A DNA stretch of 64,000 bases from Vibrio lentus (GTDB taxonomy: Bacteria > Pseudomonadota > Gammaproteobacteria > Enterobacterales > Vibrionaceae): contig NZ_JAUFQE010000002.1 of the NCBI RefSeq assembly GCF_030409755.1, positions 2,170,001 to 2,234,000 of the forward strand, written 5' to 3'. How positions within the stretch are numbered: position 1 is the stretch's first letter; every line of letters begins with the position of its first letter. The notes under the pieces are model-generated. The model was not told where the DNA came from. It searched no databases and saw nothing but the letters and a program-made list of their open reading frames with translations. A program made the position numbers and the translations under genes. This document shows positions 27,766-40,096 of the stretch, one piece after another.

Positions 27766-28914
27766 TTAGAAACCGTACTCAAGACCAACGCGAGTTACGA
27801 TATCTGTATCTTCAACACCATCTTTATAGAAAGTACGGCCCGCTACACGTAGGTAAGGTACGAAACCGTTATGAACAGCCATTAACTGACCAGAAATAGT
27901 ACTGCTATCTGAACCAGCTTCTTTTTGACCATTCAATTCAGACTCTAAGTTGGCTGCGTAACCCAATTTGAAACCAATTGGACCATTCCAGTATTGACCA
28001 ATAACAGAGTAAGAATCTTGTGTTTGCTTACGGATACCGTTGTCTAGCTCTTCACCTTTAAACGCTGCAGCGATGCCAAAACCAGCTGGTAAACTTGCTT
28101 CAAAGCCAACAATATATGCGAATGTGTCGTCATCATAACCAGCTACAGTATCAGTTTTGTAAATATCACCAGGGTTATGGAGAACATTACCAGCGCTGTC
28201 TTTAATTTCTTCCTGAGCAGTAACGTACTCACCACCAGAAGCAGCCACTACGCGGGTACCAGATTCAACACCAGCCATAAACGTGATTTTTTCGAAGCTG
28301 TACTTAGCGCTTGCGCCAACGAAGTTCGCATCACGAGTCGCTGCACCGCCACCGTTGTCGTTATCATCACGACCAACAGAAGCTGCAAAAGAGAAACCAC
28401 CAAATTTAGCTGAATCGTAGCGTACTTGGTTAGATTGACGATCGTAGTGACCGTTGATGCCGCCCCAATCGAATACAGAACCTAGACCAGGGTTAGAGTA
28501 TGGCCAATCGACGATTTCGTATAGTGGCGTAAGAACACGACCCACACGTAGGTTACCCCAAGAGCCAGAAGCACCAACGAACGTATCACGGAAACCTAGA
28601 ACACCACCTGAAACACCGCCATGAGACCAGTCTGTGCTATCTACGTAGCCAGATTCGATTTGCATTGTGATTAATACATCATCAAACATATCTTTATGAG
28701 CACGGAAGCCGATACGAGATTCATTCTCTACAGCGTAACCTGAGCTGTCGTCTCTGTTGTCAGTTGTGTTGTAGTTAACTACAGAGATAGCTGCAACACC
28801 GTATACATCAACGTTGAAATCAGAGTTGATACCAACTTCTTTCGCCATTACGCCTGTCGATAAAAGTGCAACGGATGCACCTAGTAGAGTACGTTTGAAA
28901 ATTTTGTTTTCCAT
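27766..28914 (-). CDS. Outer-membrane general porin
   Basis: Trimeric beta-barrel porin of the gram-negative general diffusion type. Residues 1 to about 24 are a signal peptide (KRTLLGASVALLSTGVMA, cut before KEV). The mature part alternates short amphipathic strands and loops, with DVYGVAAISVVNY as first strand, RIGFRAHKDMFDD, the constriction-loop region around VGRVLTPLYEIVDWPYSN, and a C-terminal strand ending VGLEYGF with the terminal phenylalanine needed for BAM assembly. Length is 382 residues. Related to OmpU/OmpL-type Vibrio porins, but I cannot assign which. GGAG lies eight bases before the ATG. ToxR controls some Vibrio porins; whether this one is not visible. Confidence 0.9.
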   Translation of the reverse strand: MENKIFKRTLLGASVALLSTGVMAKEVGINSDFNVDVYGVAAISVVNYNTTDNRDDSSGYAVENESRIGFRAHKDMFDDVLITMQIESGYVDSTDWSHGGVSGGVLGFRDTFVGASGSWGNLRVGRVLTPLYEIVDWPYSNPGLGSVFDWGGINGHYDRQSNQVRYDSAKFGGFSFAASVGRDDNDNGGGAATRDANFVGASAKYSFEKITFMAGVESGTRVVAASGGEYVTAQEEIKDSAGNVLHNPGDIYKTDTVAGYDDDTFAYIVGFEASLPAGFGIAAAFKGEELDNGIRKQTQDSYSVIGQYWNGPIGFKLGYAANLESELNGQKEAGSDSSTISGQLMAVHNGFVPYLRVAGRTFYKDGVEDTDIVTRVGLEYGF

Positions 28915-29384
28915 GGAATAAAACTCCTAAAAATGGATATAGCTGTTTGAATATTCCCCGCCTAAAGTTGGCCGCCGTAGAGAGAAATACCTTTTCTTGT
29001 TTGAGAACCCTAAACTCTGAATTCTCTATTTCCTTTCTGGTTATGCACATCGTGTGCATCCATGGCATTAAGACTAACTTCGCCCTCAAAAAGATCAATG
29101 AGAACTTAATTTTCATCTAAAAAAATATGAGTTGGTGCAAATTTAGTAGGTACTTAGTGATCCAGATCGATAAATTGCAAAGCTCGCAGTTAAAAATAAC
29201 AAAAACAATAAAAATCAAACATTTAGAAAAAGCCGCCCTCTATAAAGATAGAAGTAACTCGCATTTATTATACAACTAGAGCGGTATTTCATTAATGTTG
29301 AGCAACGTCACTGTCCTGATTTTAGAGTTCGTATAGGCACAAATTTCTCAACAATTAAAAAGACCTGATTTTTACAACAAATAC
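28915..29384. other. Long AT-rich region upstream of the porin
   Basis: About 470 bases between the ligA terminator and the porin start. It is AT-rich with several A-tracts and presumably carries the porin promoter and regulatory sites. No ORF with support, RNA gene or clear operator was recognised. Confidence 0.45.
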
Positions 29385-29416
29385 AAAAAAGGCACTCCCT
29401 TGTAAGGAGTGCCTTT
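29385..29416 (-). terminator. Terminator of ligA
   Basis: GGCACTCC and GGAGTGCC stem; on the minus strand followed by six T. Confidence 0.88.
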
Positions 29417-29439
29417 GAGCTTTTTTTACCTTGGTTTAC

Positions 29440-31506
<2,067 letters not shown>

Positions 31507-31544
31507 CTATAAATATAGATCATTTATAAGGCTAAACAAGACGG

Positions 31545-32603
31545 CTAGGCGTTGGCTGCCGTCATAAAATCTCTGATTTGTTTACGGTAGTCAGACAAGC
31601 GATTTGGAGTCATTAAGTTACGTGACTCGTCCAAAACGTTTCCGCCCATATCATCAGCAATTTTCTGTGCTGCACTTAGCATTACATTGAAGTTCTGATC
31701 AGCTTGGCCGTAACAAGGCAGCGTCATGAAGAACGAAATGCCTTTCGTTGTAAAATCAGCAGGATCATCATGTTCTAGAGTTCCCGGCTGCATCATGTTC
31801 GCAATACTGAAAATAACTTTTGGCTCATCGCTAGATTGTGCAAAGCAGTGGTAGATAGACATCTCACCGTAAGTTAAGCCGTTGTTCTCCATGCTACGGA
31901 AAAGTTCAGTACCCACAAACGGGATCTCTCCAGCACAGTGAACATTGAGAACTATAACTTCTAGGCCGAGCTCTTCATCTGGCTTAGCTTCATCTGTAGG
32001 CGCGGTGCTTTGTGAAGCAACGACTTCTTTCTCAACGTCTACTTGAGCAACAAGCGGTTCACTTGGCGTCAGTGCTTTGTTAGGAGCTAGCGGCTCAGTA
32101 ACGGTATCAGTAGTTTCTTCAAACGAACCATAGTGTTCTTTAAAGCCAGCATGGTTTTCTTTTTGCTCGTCAGTCAATTCGAAATTTGGAACCTCAGACT
32201 CGACAACTTCTTCGATCTCTTCAGGCTCACTCTCAATCTGAACTGGCTCTGCTTTAACACTGAAAGAAGGAAGATCATTCAATTCGATATCGTCTTCGAT
32301 AACTTCTTTCGTTTGTGGTGCTGTTAGTGGGTCAGAGTCAATCAGCGGATCCGTAGCAGACGGTGAAACCGCAAAGTCCGGCTCTTTTCGCTCTTTTCTG
32401 ATTATCTCAAAATCATCTTCTGGGGCGAATGAACGGCTTGGGATCGTTTCAGACTCGTCTAAGCTATCGTTATCAAGCTTACCAAGCGGCTTATCTCCAA
32501 ACTTTGCTTTCCCTTCTTTTTTACTCGTCCATAGACCATGGAACAATAATGCGGCGATAGCTAACGCGCCAACAATAATGAGTACAAATCGCAATTCCTG
32601 CAT
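31545..32603 (-). CDS. zipA: Cell-division protein ZipA
   Basis: Tethers FtsZ to the inner membrane at the division site. The 352-residue protein has an N-terminal membrane anchor ([19 protein letters not shown]) with its tail in the cytoplasm, a long acidic and proline-containing linker (about 30-220, rich in E, D, S, P, T), and a C-terminal FtsZ-binding domain about 222-350 ([39 protein letters not shown]). The linker is the part that varies between species. It diverges from cysZ and precedes ligA. Confidence 0.95.
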   Translation of the reverse strand: MQELRFVLIIVGALAIAALLFHGLWTSKKEGKAKFGDKPLGKLDNDSLDESETIPSRSFAPEDDFEIIRKERKEPDFAVSPSATDPLIDSDPLTAPQTKEVIEDDIELNDLPSFSVKAEPVQIESEPEEIEEVVESEVPNFELTDEQKENHAGFKEHYGSFEETTDTVTEPLAPNKALTPSEPLVAQVDVEKEVVASQSTAPTDEAKPDEELGLEVIVLNVHCAGEIPFVGTELFRSMENNGLTYGEMSIYHCFAQSSDEPKVIFSIANMMQPGTLEHDDPADFTTKGISFFMTLPCYGQADQNFNVMLSAAQKIADDMGGNVLDESRNLMTPNRLSDYRKQIRDFMTAANA

Positions 32604-32831
32604 TTTTCGCTCTCAGCTTTCTTAGTCAACTAGCTATATAAAGCTGTCACTAAGTTGGGTTAATTTGGCCAATCTCACTACTCTATCAAAAGTAGCCACT
32701 GTTTTAGAACAACTTAATACAATTAGTTCCTTACATGGTGTGATTTTCGCCACGCTTTTTTTCTTAATTTCGGTCGAGTACACTAGGGATGTTTGCTATT
32801 TAACCAAATTCACATGTGACCTAATTTAAAT

Positions 32832-33590
32832 ATGACTATTGAATCTATTCCACGCTCAGGCTTTGGCTATTTTATTTTCGGAATAAAAATCGCTTTATCA
32901 CCGAGTATTCGTAAGTTTGTTTTACTTCCACTCATCGCTAACGTGTTACTCGTTGGTGGTGCTTTGTTTTATATCTTTTCCAACCTCAACACTTGGATTG
33001 AAGGATGGATGGGTGCATTGCCAAGCTTCTTGTCGTGGTTGTCATACATTTTATGGCCGCTACTGGTCATAACCGTCTTGGCCACGTTTTCGTATTTCTT
33101 TAGCACGCTCGCTAACTTCATTGCTGCGCCGTTCAATGGATTACTCGCAGAAAAGGTAGAAGAGTTGCTTAGTGGCAAAAAAGTCAACGACGATGGTTTA
33201 CTTGATGTCCTTAAAGATACGCCACGTATATTAGCGAGAGAATGGCGCAAGCTTGTCTACGTTCTGCCAAAAGCGATCGGTTTATTCCTACTTTTGTTAA
33301 TTCCAGCACTCGGACAAACCGTTGCGCCGTGTTTATGGTTCATCTTCACCGCATGGATGCTCGCTATCCAATACGCTGATTACCCATTTGATAACCACAA
33401 AATCAAATTCGATGATATGAGAAACATTTTGAAACAAAAACAAGGTAAGACCTACAGCTTCGGCGCGCTTGTTTCTGTATTTACGACAATTCCAATTTTA
33501 AACCTGATCGTAGTGCCTGTTGCGGTTTGTGGTGCCACAGCCATGTGGGTTGTTGAATTCAAAGAACAAGCATTAGACTCTCGTCGATAA
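32832..33590 (+). CDS. cysZ: Sulfate permease CysZ
   Basis: Inner-membrane protein that brings in sulfate for cysteine synthesis. The 252-residue protein has four main hydrophobic stretches (SIRKFVLLPLIANVLLVGGA, SYILWPLLVITVLATF, GLFLLLLIPALGQTV and the C-terminal LNLIVVPVAVCGATAMWV) and the EI24/CysZ family motif around FIAAPFNGLLAEKVE. Length matches E. coli (253). cysK follows 223 bases on, the same order as E. coli. The ribosome site is weak. Confidence 0.93.
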   Translation: MTIESIPRSGFGYFIFGIKIALSPSIRKFVLLPLIANVLLVGGALFYIFSNLNTWIEGWMGALPSFLSWLSYILWPLLVITVLATFSYFFSTLANFIAAPFNGLLAEKVEELLSGKKVNDDGLLDVLKDTPRILAREWRKLVYVLPKAIGLFLLLLIPALGQTVAPCLWFIFTAWMLAIQYADYPFDNHKIKFDDMRNILKQKQGKTYSFGALVSVFTTIPILNLIVVPVAVCGATAMWVVEFKEQALDSRR

Positions 33591-33813
33591 ACGATCCCAC
33601 TTACCTTTCCTCGCCTATCTTTTGAAAATTCAATGACCAGTAAAGATAGGCGTGAACTCCCCTACATATCTATATGATATAACTTTTTAATCCTTTTACC
33701 TTTTTTTCAAGTTGTTTAATCTAAATTCAAGCTGAACAAACATCGAAAGACACTAGACGGTAAAGTGATTGATATACTACGTTTAGTTCTGTCATTAAAT
33801 GAAGGAATATCGC

Positions 33814-34782
33814 ATGAGCAAGATCTACGAAGACAACACCCTAACGATTGGTAACACACCGCTAGTCCGCCTTAACAAAGTAAGCAAGGGTAACGTCCTA
33901 GCTAAGATCGAAGCTCGTAACCCAAGCTTCAGTGTTAAGTGTCGTATCGGTTCAAACATGATCTGGGAAGCAGAAAAAGCAGGTACTCTTAAACCAGGTA
34001 TTGAGCTTGTTGAACCTACCAGTGGTAACACAGGTGTTGCTCTTGCATTCGTTGCTGCGGCACGCGGTTACAAGCTAACGCTGACTATGCCTGAATCAAT
34101 GAGCCTAGAACGTCGTAAGCTGCTTAAAGCGCTTGGCGCAAACCTAGTGCTAACTGAAGCACCAAAAGGTATGAACGGCGCAATTGCGAAAGCAGAAGAG
34201 ATTGTTGCTTCAGACCCAGACAAGTACCTACTACTACAACAGTTCAACAACCCAGCGAACCCACAAATTCACGAGCAGACAACTGGCCCGGAAATTTGGG
34301 AAGCAACAGATGGTGAGATTGACGTGTTTGTAGCAGGTGTCGGTACAGGTGGTACTATCACTGGTACAAGTCGTTACATTAAAGGTGAGAAAGGCAAAGC
34401 CATCACTTCAGTAGCGGTTGAACCAGCAGAATCTCCAGTAATCGCACAAGCGCTTGCAGGTGAAGAAATCAAACCCGCTCCACACAAAATCCAAGGTATT
34501 GGTGCAGGTTTCATCCCTGGAAACCTAGATTTAGAGATTATTGACCGAGTTGAATCGGTAACTTCTGAAGAAGCGATTGAGATGGCTCAACGCCTAATGA
34601 AAGAAGAAGGTATCCTTGCTGGTATCTCATCTGGCGCGGCTGTTGTAGCGGCTAACAGAATTGCCGAACTACCTGAATTTGCAGGGAAAACCATTGTTAC
34701 CGTCCTACCAAGCTCTGGTGAGCGTTACCTAAGTACAGCCTTGTTTGCAGGCATCTTTACGGAAAAAGAGAACCAACAGTAA
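33814..34782 (+). CDS. cysK: Cysteine synthase A (O-acetylserine sulfhydrylase)
   Basis: PLP enzyme that makes cysteine from O-acetylserine and sulfide. The start at 33814 ([18 protein letters not shown]) has GAAGGA eight bases upstream; a reading from 33799 would be five residues longer. The 322-residue protein shows SVKCRIG with the PLP lysine, [13 protein letters not shown] for substrate binding, GTGGTITG for the phosphate of PLP and SSGAAVVAA near the end. The region upstream (33591-33813) is AT-rich and should hold a CysB-dependent promoter, though no site was recognised. Confidence 0.96.
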   Translation: MSKIYEDNTLTIGNTPLVRLNKVSKGNVLAKIEARNPSFSVKCRIGSNMIWEAEKAGTLKPGIELVEPTSGNTGVALAFVAAARGYKLTLTMPESMSLERRKLLKALGANLVLTEAPKGMNGAIAKAEEIVASDPDKYLLLQQFNNPANPQIHEQTTGPEIWEATDGEIDVFVAGVGTGGTITGTSRYIKGEKGKAITSVAVEPAESPVIAQALAGEEIKPAPHKIQGIGAGFIPGNLDLEIIDRVESVTSEEAIEMAQRLMKEEGILAGISSGAAVVAANRIAELPEFAGKTIVTVLPSSGERYLSTALFAGIFTEKENQQ

Positions 34783-34808
34783 TATGTGGTCAAATCAATT
34801 TTTCGTCC

Positions 34809-34835
34809 AAAAAAGCCCCGTTTAGGGGCTTTTTT
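34809..34835 (+). terminator. Terminator of cysK
   Basis: AAGCCCCG and GGGGCTT arms with a TTTA-type loop and six T after. The following 249 bases lead to ptsH and hold its promoter; no other gene was seen. Confidence 0.85.
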
Positions 34836-35084
34836 GTTGATCCCTGCCCCACCTTTGGTAATATCAGCTCTGTTTTATTTTTCGCTTCAAAATAAAAGAA
34901 GCAATAAACAAATTCTGAAAGTCATGAGTACTCAACAAAAGACGACCATGGCTGGATAAAAATTTATAACCAGTCTAAGTTCTAACACGAACATAGCGTA
35001 CTAGCCTCTAGCGGATTTACGTTAAAGCAGTTAAGCTGAATTGGTTACAAACTTACAAAAAATAAATTAATTGGGGTATATAAA

Positions 35085-35342
35085 ATGTACGAGAAGCAAG
35101 TAGAAATCACAGCAGAAAACGGCCTTCACACACGTCCAGCTGCACAGTTCGTTAAAGAAGCAAAATCTTTCGACGCTGACATCACAGTGACTTCTAACGG
35201 CAAAAGCGCTAGCGCGAAAAGCCTGTTCAAGCTACAAACTTTAGGCCTAGTAAAAGGCACTAACGTTACTATTTCAGCTGAAGGCCCTCAAGCTCAGCAA
35301 GCAGTAGACCACCTAGTTGCTCTTATGGATCAACTACACTAA
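35085..35342 (+). CDS. ptsH: Phosphocarrier protein HPr
   Basis: Carries phosphate from Enzyme I to the EIIA domains of the sugar phosphotransferase system. The 85-residue protein has the phosphorylated His15 in [15 protein letters not shown] and Ser46 in [14 protein letters not shown] lies upstream of the ATG. It starts the ptsH-ptsI-crr cluster, the same as in E. coli. With EIIA-Glc it would feed NagE, whose IIA domain is missing. Confidence 0.97.
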   Translation: MYEKQVEITAENGLHTRPAAQFVKEAKSFDADITVTSNGKSASAKSLFKLQTLGLVKGTNVTISAEGPQAQQAVDHLVALMDQLH

Positions 35343-35479
35343 TACGGTCTCCTTCTTTCAAAGCCATTTTGCACAGCAAAGTGGCTTTGTTCGAAATAGA
35401 TAGCGATAAGCGCGACATTTAGTCGACGACTTAAAGTCACACATTCTCCCGTTTACAGTTGAACAACTAAGGTAAGGCT

Positions 35480-37204
35480 ATGATTTCAGGCATCCTAGCA
35501 TCTCCTGGTATTGCTTTCGGTAAAGCACTACTACTTCAAGAAGATGAAATTGTCCTAAACACTCAATCTATCTCAGACGATCAAGTTGAAGCAGAAGTTC
35601 AGCGTTTTTTTGACGCTCGTAACAAATCTTCTCAACAACTTGAAGTTGTAAAGCAAAAAGCACTTGAAACTTTTGGCGAAGAAAAAGAAGCAATCTTTGA
35701 AGGCCATATCATGCTGCTTGAAGATGAAGAGCTAGAAGAAGAGATTTTAGCACTCATCAAGAAAGACAAAATGCACGCAGACAACGCGATCTACACAGTG
35801 ATCGAAGAGCAAGCTGTTGCACTAGAGTCACTTGATGATGAGTACCTAAAAGAACGTGCGACTGATATCCGTGATATCGGTACTCGCTTCGTTAAAAATG
35901 CACTAGGCATCAACATTGTGTCTCTAGCAGATATCAATGAACAAGTTATCCTAGTTGCTTACGACCTAACGCCATCTGAAACAGCACAAATCAACCTAGA
36001 CTACGTTCTTGGTTTCGCTTGTGACATCGGCGGTCGTACATCTCATACTTCAATCATGGCACGTTCGCTTGAGCTTCCAGCTATCGTTGGTACTAACGAT
36101 ATCACTAAGCAAGTTAAGAACGGCGACATGCTTGTGCTAGACGCGATGAACAATAAGATCATCATCAACCCTTCTGACGCTGAATTAGCAGAAGCTAAGA
36201 AAATCAAATCTGATTTTGAAGCAGAAGCGGCTGAACTAGCAAAACTTAAAGACCTACCAGCTATCACGCTTGATAACCATCAAGTAGAAGTATGCGGCAA
36301 CATCGGTACAGTTAAAGACTGTGACGGTATCCTGCGCAACGGTGGCGAAGGTGTTGGTCTGTACCGTACTGAATTCCTATTCATGGACCGTACTGCACTT
36401 CCTACTGAAGAAGAGCAATACGTTGCTTACAAAGAAGTAGCCGAAGCAATGCACGGTGAGTCAGTGATTATCCGTACAATGGATATCGGTGGCGATAAAG
36501 ATCTTCCATACATGGATCTTCCAGAAGAAATGAACCCGTTCCTAGGCTGGCGTGCAGTACGTATCAGCTTGGATCGTCGTGAAATCTTACGTGACCAACT
36601 ACGCGGCATTCTTCGTGCATCTGCACACGGTAAGCTACGTATCATGTTCCCAATGATCATTTCTATTGAAGAGATCCGTGAACTGAAAAAAGCAATCGAA
36701 GAGTACAAAGTTGAACTTCGCGCTGAAGGTCACGCATTCGATGAAGACATCGAAATTGGCGTAATGGTTGAGACTCCAGCAGCAGCTGCAATCGCACACC
36801 ACCTTGCTAAAGAGGTAGCTTTCTTCTCTATCGGTACTAACGATCTAACGCAATACACTCTTGCAGTTGACCGTGGTAACGAGATGATTTCTCACCTTTA
36901 CAATCCACTATCTCCAGCGGTTCTTCTTGTAATCAAGCAAGTAATCGATGCTTCTCACAAAGAAGGCAAATGGACAGGTATGTGTGGCGAGCTAGCAGGC
37001 GATGAGCGTGCAACTCTACTTCTTCTTGGTATGGGCCTAGATGAGTTCTCTATGAGCGGTATCTCTATCCCTAAAGTTAAGAAAGTAATCCGTAACTCTA
37101 ACTTCGCAGAAGTTAAAGCTATGGCTGACGAAGCACTATCTCTACCTACAGCTGCAGAAATTGAAGCTTGCGTAGAAAAGTTCATCGCTGAGAAAACTCA
37201 GTAA
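35480..37204 (+). CDS. ptsI: PTS Enzyme I (phosphoenolpyruvate-protein phosphotransferase)
   Basis: Takes phosphate from phosphoenolpyruvate and hands it to HPr. The 574-residue protein has the N-terminal HPr-binding domain, the active His189 in [13 protein letters not shown], and a C-terminal PEP-binding TIM barrel with [35 protein letters not shown] and the catalytic cysteine in [13 protein letters not shown] precedes the ATG. ptsH lies 137 bases upstream with no terminator seen; crr follows after 106 bases. Confidence 0.97.
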   Translation: MISGILASPGIAFGKALLLQEDEIVLNTQSISDDQVEAEVQRFFDARNKSSQQLEVVKQKALETFGEEKEAIFEGHIMLLEDEELEEEILALIKKDKMHADNAIYTVIEEQAVALESLDDEYLKERATDIRDIGTRFVKNALGINIVSLADINEQVILVAYDLTPSETAQINLDYVLGFACDIGGRTSHTSIMARSLELPAIVGTNDITKQVKNGDMLVLDAMNNKIIINPSDAELAEAKKIKSDFEAEAAELAKLKDLPAITLDNHQVEVCGNIGTVKDCDGILRNGGEGVGLYRTEFLFMDRTALPTEEEQYVAYKEVAEAMHGESVIIRTMDIGGDKDLPYMDLPEEMNPFLGWRAVRISLDRREILRDQLRGILRASAHGKLRIMFPMIISIEEIRELKKAIEEYKVELRAEGHAFDEDIEIGVMVETPAAAAIAHHLAKEVAFFSIGTNDLTQYTLAVDRGNEMISHLYNPLSPAVLLVIKQVIDASHKEGKWTGMCGELAGDERATLLLLGMGLDEFSMSGISIPKVKKVIRNSNFAEVKAMADEALSLPTAAEIEACVEKFIAEKTQ

Positions 37205-37310
37205 TCACCAAGAGCTTAATAAAGTTAGACGGCTAAAAATAGTCGTCTAATTTGTTAGATTGGTATAGTATATTCTACAGAATAAAACTAAACGTTAGGA
37301 GCATGACACA

Positions 37311-37820
37311 ATGGGTCTGTTTGACAAACTGAAAAAGCTAGTATCTGACGACAGCGCTGACGCTGGTGCAATCGAAATCATCGCACCTCTATCTGGCGAA
37401 ATCGTAAATATTGAAGATGTGCCAGATGTTGTTTTCGCTGAAAAAATCGTTGGTGACGGCATCGCGATCAAACCAGCTGGCGACAAGATGGTAGCTCCAG
37501 TTAACGGTACTATCGGTAAGATTTTCGAAACTAACCACGCATTCTCTATCGAGTCTGACGACGGTGTTGAGCTTTTCGTTCACTTCGGTATTGATACTGT
37601 TGAACTTAAAGGCGAAGGCTTCACTCGTGTAGCTGAAGAAGGTCAATCTGTTAAAGCTGGTGACACTATCATCACTTTCGACCTAGCGCTTCTAGAAGAG
37701 AAAGCGAAATCTACGCTTACTCCAGTTGTTATCTCTAACATGGACGAAATCAAGGAGCTGAACAAGCTTTCTGGTTCTGTAACTGTTGGCGAAACTCCAG
37801 TTCTTAAAGTAACTAAGTAA
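37311..37820 (+). CDS. crr: Glucose-specific EIIA component
   Basis: Phosphate carrier for glucose-type PTS permeases and central signal for carbon catabolite control. The 169-residue protein has the two active-site histidines at 76 ([11 protein letters not shown]) and 91 (LFVHFGIDT), and the IIA fold markers [12 protein letters not shown] and [17 protein letters not shown] lies nine bases before the ATG. By inference it also phosphorylates NagE from the start of the window. Confidence 0.97.
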   Translation: MGLFDKLKKLVSDDSADAGAIEIIAPLSGEIVNIEDVPDVVFAEKIVGDGIAIKPAGDKMVAPVNGTIGKIFETNHAFSIESDDGVELFVHFGIDTVELKGEGFTRVAEEGQSVKAGDTIITFDLALLEEKAKSTLTPVVISNMDEIKELNKLSGSVTVGETPVLKVTK

Positions 37821-37844
37821 TTTCGATTACTTAACTGCTTTAAT

Positions 37845-37873
37845 AAAAACGCTGCCTAAGGGTGGCGTTTTTT
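37845..37873 (+). terminator. Terminator of the pts-crr operon
   Basis: AAAACGC and GCGTTTT arms with inner CC/GG pairs, followed by T-rich sequence. Confidence 0.75.
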
Positions 37874-38078
37874 GTGCCTGCTATATTGTTCTAGCCTCTT
37901 AACCAACAGTTCTGACTGCCGCTCTTCACCTCATTGTAGACAGCCCCTCAATAAGCCACAGCAATACCAACCCTTAATTGCCAACTAACCGCCCTACTTT
38001 GTTATTAAACCCAGTCAAACACCGTTCTAGACGCTGATACGGCATGTTAAATCACGCGGTATGACTTCAGGTAGACAC

Positions 38079-38118
38079 AGATCTCTGATATCTCGCTCAG
38101 CTCGATTCTGAGATGACG
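38079..38118 (+). repeat. Hairpin repeat copy A
   Basis: A 40-base unit bounded by AG...ATGACG. Its outer stem is ATCTC with GAGAT and inner stem ATC with GAT, where the other copies have ATTCC/GGAAT; the paired changes keep both stems. One of a cluster in the 790-base non-coding gap after crr. Confidence 0.65.
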
Positions 38119-38246
38119 AATGTTGACTCCATTACTTAATCCTGATTATTCACCTTTGTAAAAGGCAGTTCGCGCTATCTCGTTTATTATCTTTCGGCCA
38201 CAACAAGAGCCTGACATCTAATTCGAATCAAGCCTCGACCAAAAGC

Positions 38247-38286
38247 AGATTCCTGATACCTCGTTCTACTCGGTTCTGGAATGACG
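38247..38286 (+). repeat. Hairpin repeat copy B
   Basis: 40 bases beginning AGATTCCTGAT and ending TCTGGAATGACG. Outer stem ATTCC/GGAAT, inner ACC/GGT. About 88 percent identical to copy C. Confidence 0.75.
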
Positions 38287-38369
38287 TATATATCCTTACT
38301 GACCTATAAAGCACGCGTCATTCCCTGCAGTGGTAAACAAGAACTAAAGTAGCATTCTCCTTAAAAGCC

Positions 38370-38409
38370 AGATTCCTGATGCCTCGTTCCACTCGGCTCT
38401 GGAATGACG
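38370..38409 (+). repeat. Hairpin repeat copy C
   Basis: 40 bases, AGATTCCTGAT to TCTGGAATGACG. Outer stem ATTCC/GGAAT, inner GCC/GGC, a compensating change against copy B. Confidence 0.75.
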
Positions 38410-38457
38410 AAAGGCTGCTTTGATGCATTAAACCATGAAATCATTACTTCCCGGTGC

Positions 38458-38498
38458 CGTCATTCCCTACAGTGAGGAACGAACGTGATAGGGAATCT
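38458..38498 (-). repeat. Hairpin repeat copy D (inverted)
   Basis: Reverse orientation, CGTCATTCCC to GGGAATCT. It keeps the same ends, with a longer perfect outer stem ATTCCCTA/TAGGGAAT and a diverged centre. A decayed fifth piece with the same CGTCATTCCCT start lies at 38316-38357. The rest of 37874-38547 shows no gene. Confidence 0.65.
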
Positions 38499-38547
38499 CG
38501 CTTTTATCCTGTTCACCGACAGCGCACTTTTCCCAAATAACAGGCAA

Positions 38548-38576
38548 TAAAAAACCCAGCCGAAGCTGGGTCTGTT
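38548..38576 (-). terminator. Terminator of the downstream flagellin gene
   Basis: ACCCAGC and GCTGGGT stem; on the minus strand followed by six T. Confidence 0.85.
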
Positions 38577-38665
38577 TAGCGCTCATCTCTCACCACGAGC
38601 TAATTTGTGGAAGCCTAACGTTAACGCCTAGGAACAACATATAGTCAACGTGGCCTTTCAATCGA

Positions 38666-39799
38666 TTAACCTAGTAGGCTAAGTGCCGAGTTCGGTGCTT
38701 GCTTCGCTTGAGCAAGAATCGAGCTTGATGCTTGAGAAAGGATCTGAGACTTAGTCATCTGAGTCGTTTCTTTCGCGAAATCGGTATCTTTAATACGGCT
38801 CTTAGATGCGTTAACGTTCTCGTTAATGTTGTCTAAGTTGCTGATAGCGTGGTCGAAACGGTTTTGGAAAGCACCCAGTTCAGCACGGTGGCTATCTACA
38901 TACTTAAGTGCCGCATCGATAACAGCTACAGATTCTTGTGCGCCGCCAACTGATGTTACGTCGATAGTATCAACGGTTACATCTTTGCCAGGTTGCATGC
39001 CTAGTTCACCAGCAAGGCTGCCAGAGAATGCCACTTCGCCTTCAACTTTGTTGTTACCAGTAAACATTTGTAGCTTACCGTCTTCAGTTACAGACGCTTT
39101 AACAGAGTCTTGTTGACCGTTGATGTACGTTGCTAACTCTTCGATATCGTCGCCCGCTTTCGCAGACACATCGATTTCTTGTGCTTGACCGAAGTTATCA
39201 GTGAACGACATTTTTAGGTCGTTTGCGCCAGCTTGAACGTTCCAGTCTTTGTCTTTCGCGTTCTCAGTTTGGTAGCTCTTACCACCCATCTGAGCGTTAT
39301 CAGAGCGCATGTCTTTCAGTTGAAGCATTACCGCTTCACCGTTATCCGCACCGATTTGGAATGATTTAGTACCGTGAGTACCGTTAAGCAGCTTGTTGCC
39401 ACCGAAAGACGTGGTTTCCGCAATACGGTTCAGTTCGTCGTTCAATGCTGTTACTTCTTCTTGAATCGCTACACGCTCAGATTTTGAGTTTGAGCCGTTT
39501 GAAGATTGCAGAGACAAATCACGCATACGTTGCAGGATGTTGGTTGTCTCGTTCATTGCACCTTCAGCTGTTTGTGCAATAGAGATACCGTCGTTCGCGT
39601 TACGAACAGCAACATCAAGACCACGACTCTGAACGTTCAAACGGTTCGAGATTTGTAGGCCCGCAGCGTCATCTTTCGCGCTGTTGATTTTAGAGCCTGA
39701 AGCTAGACGCTCCATTGATGTTTGTTGTGCGCTGTTTGCGTTGTTTAGGTAACGTTGTGCTGTCATCGCTGAAACGTTGGTATTTACATTCACTGCCAT
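38666..39799 (-). CDS. Flagellin (second of two in tandem)
   Basis: Structural subunit of the polar flagellar filament. The start is taken at 39799 ([18 protein letters not shown]) with GGAGAAG upstream; an in-frame extension to 39856 would read into untranslated leader. The 377-residue product equals its neighbour in length. N- and C-terminal D0/D1 helices are conserved ([20 protein letters not shown] near 43-62, and the end [18 protein letters not shown]), with a variable middle (about 170-290). It has its own sigma-28 promoter at 39881-39907. Vibrio have five or six flagellins named flaA-flaF; position beside ptsHI-crr suggests the flaCDE-type locus, but the letter cannot be fixed. Confidence 0.93.
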   Translation of the reverse strand: MAVNVNTNVSAMTAQRYLNNANSAQQTSMERLASGSKINSAKDDAAGLQISNRLNVQSRGLDVAVRNANDGISIAQTAEGAMNETTNILQRMRDLSLQSSNGSNSKSERVAIQEEVTALNDELNRIAETTSFGGNKLLNGTHGTKSFQIGADNGEAVMLQLKDMRSDNAQMGGKSYQTENAKDKDWNVQAGANDLKMSFTDNFGQAQEIDVSAKAGDDIEELATYINGQQDSVKASVTEDGKLQMFTGNNKVEGEVAFSGSLAGELGMQPGKDVTVDTIDVTSVGGAQESVAVIDAALKYVDSHRAELGAFQNRFDHAISNLDNINENVNASKSRIKDTDFAKETTQMTKSQILSQASSSILAQAKQAPNSALSLLG

Positions 39800-39880
39800 G
39801 GTGACTTCTCCAATTGATTTTCCGGTATAGCGGTTTCCGACGTCTCGGAAAACCAAGTAGTTATCTCTAAGTTACTATTG

Positions 39881-39907
39881 ATAACGGCGTGAATGCTGAA
39901 ACCTTTA
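39881..39907 (-). promoter_or_regulatory. Sigma-28 (FliA) promoter of the second flagellin gene
   Basis: On the minus strand TAAAGGTT, 11 bases, GCCGTTAT, against the consensus TAAAGTTT-N11-GCCGATAA. It gives a leader of about 75 bases. Confidence 0.82.
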
Positions 39908-40096
39908 GGAAAAAAACAACAAAATTAAAGAAATAGCGGTAAAGGAGAAGAAAGCGTGATTGGTAGTAAAATTATCAAAAAAAGATGAGAAAAACGCTAA
40001 AGTTGTCGAGATGTCAGTCGAGCGAAAAGTTGTATTTTTATTAACCAAAGGGCTTTAGTTAAACTGAAATACCTTTATAAGATTCGAGGCGATTTA

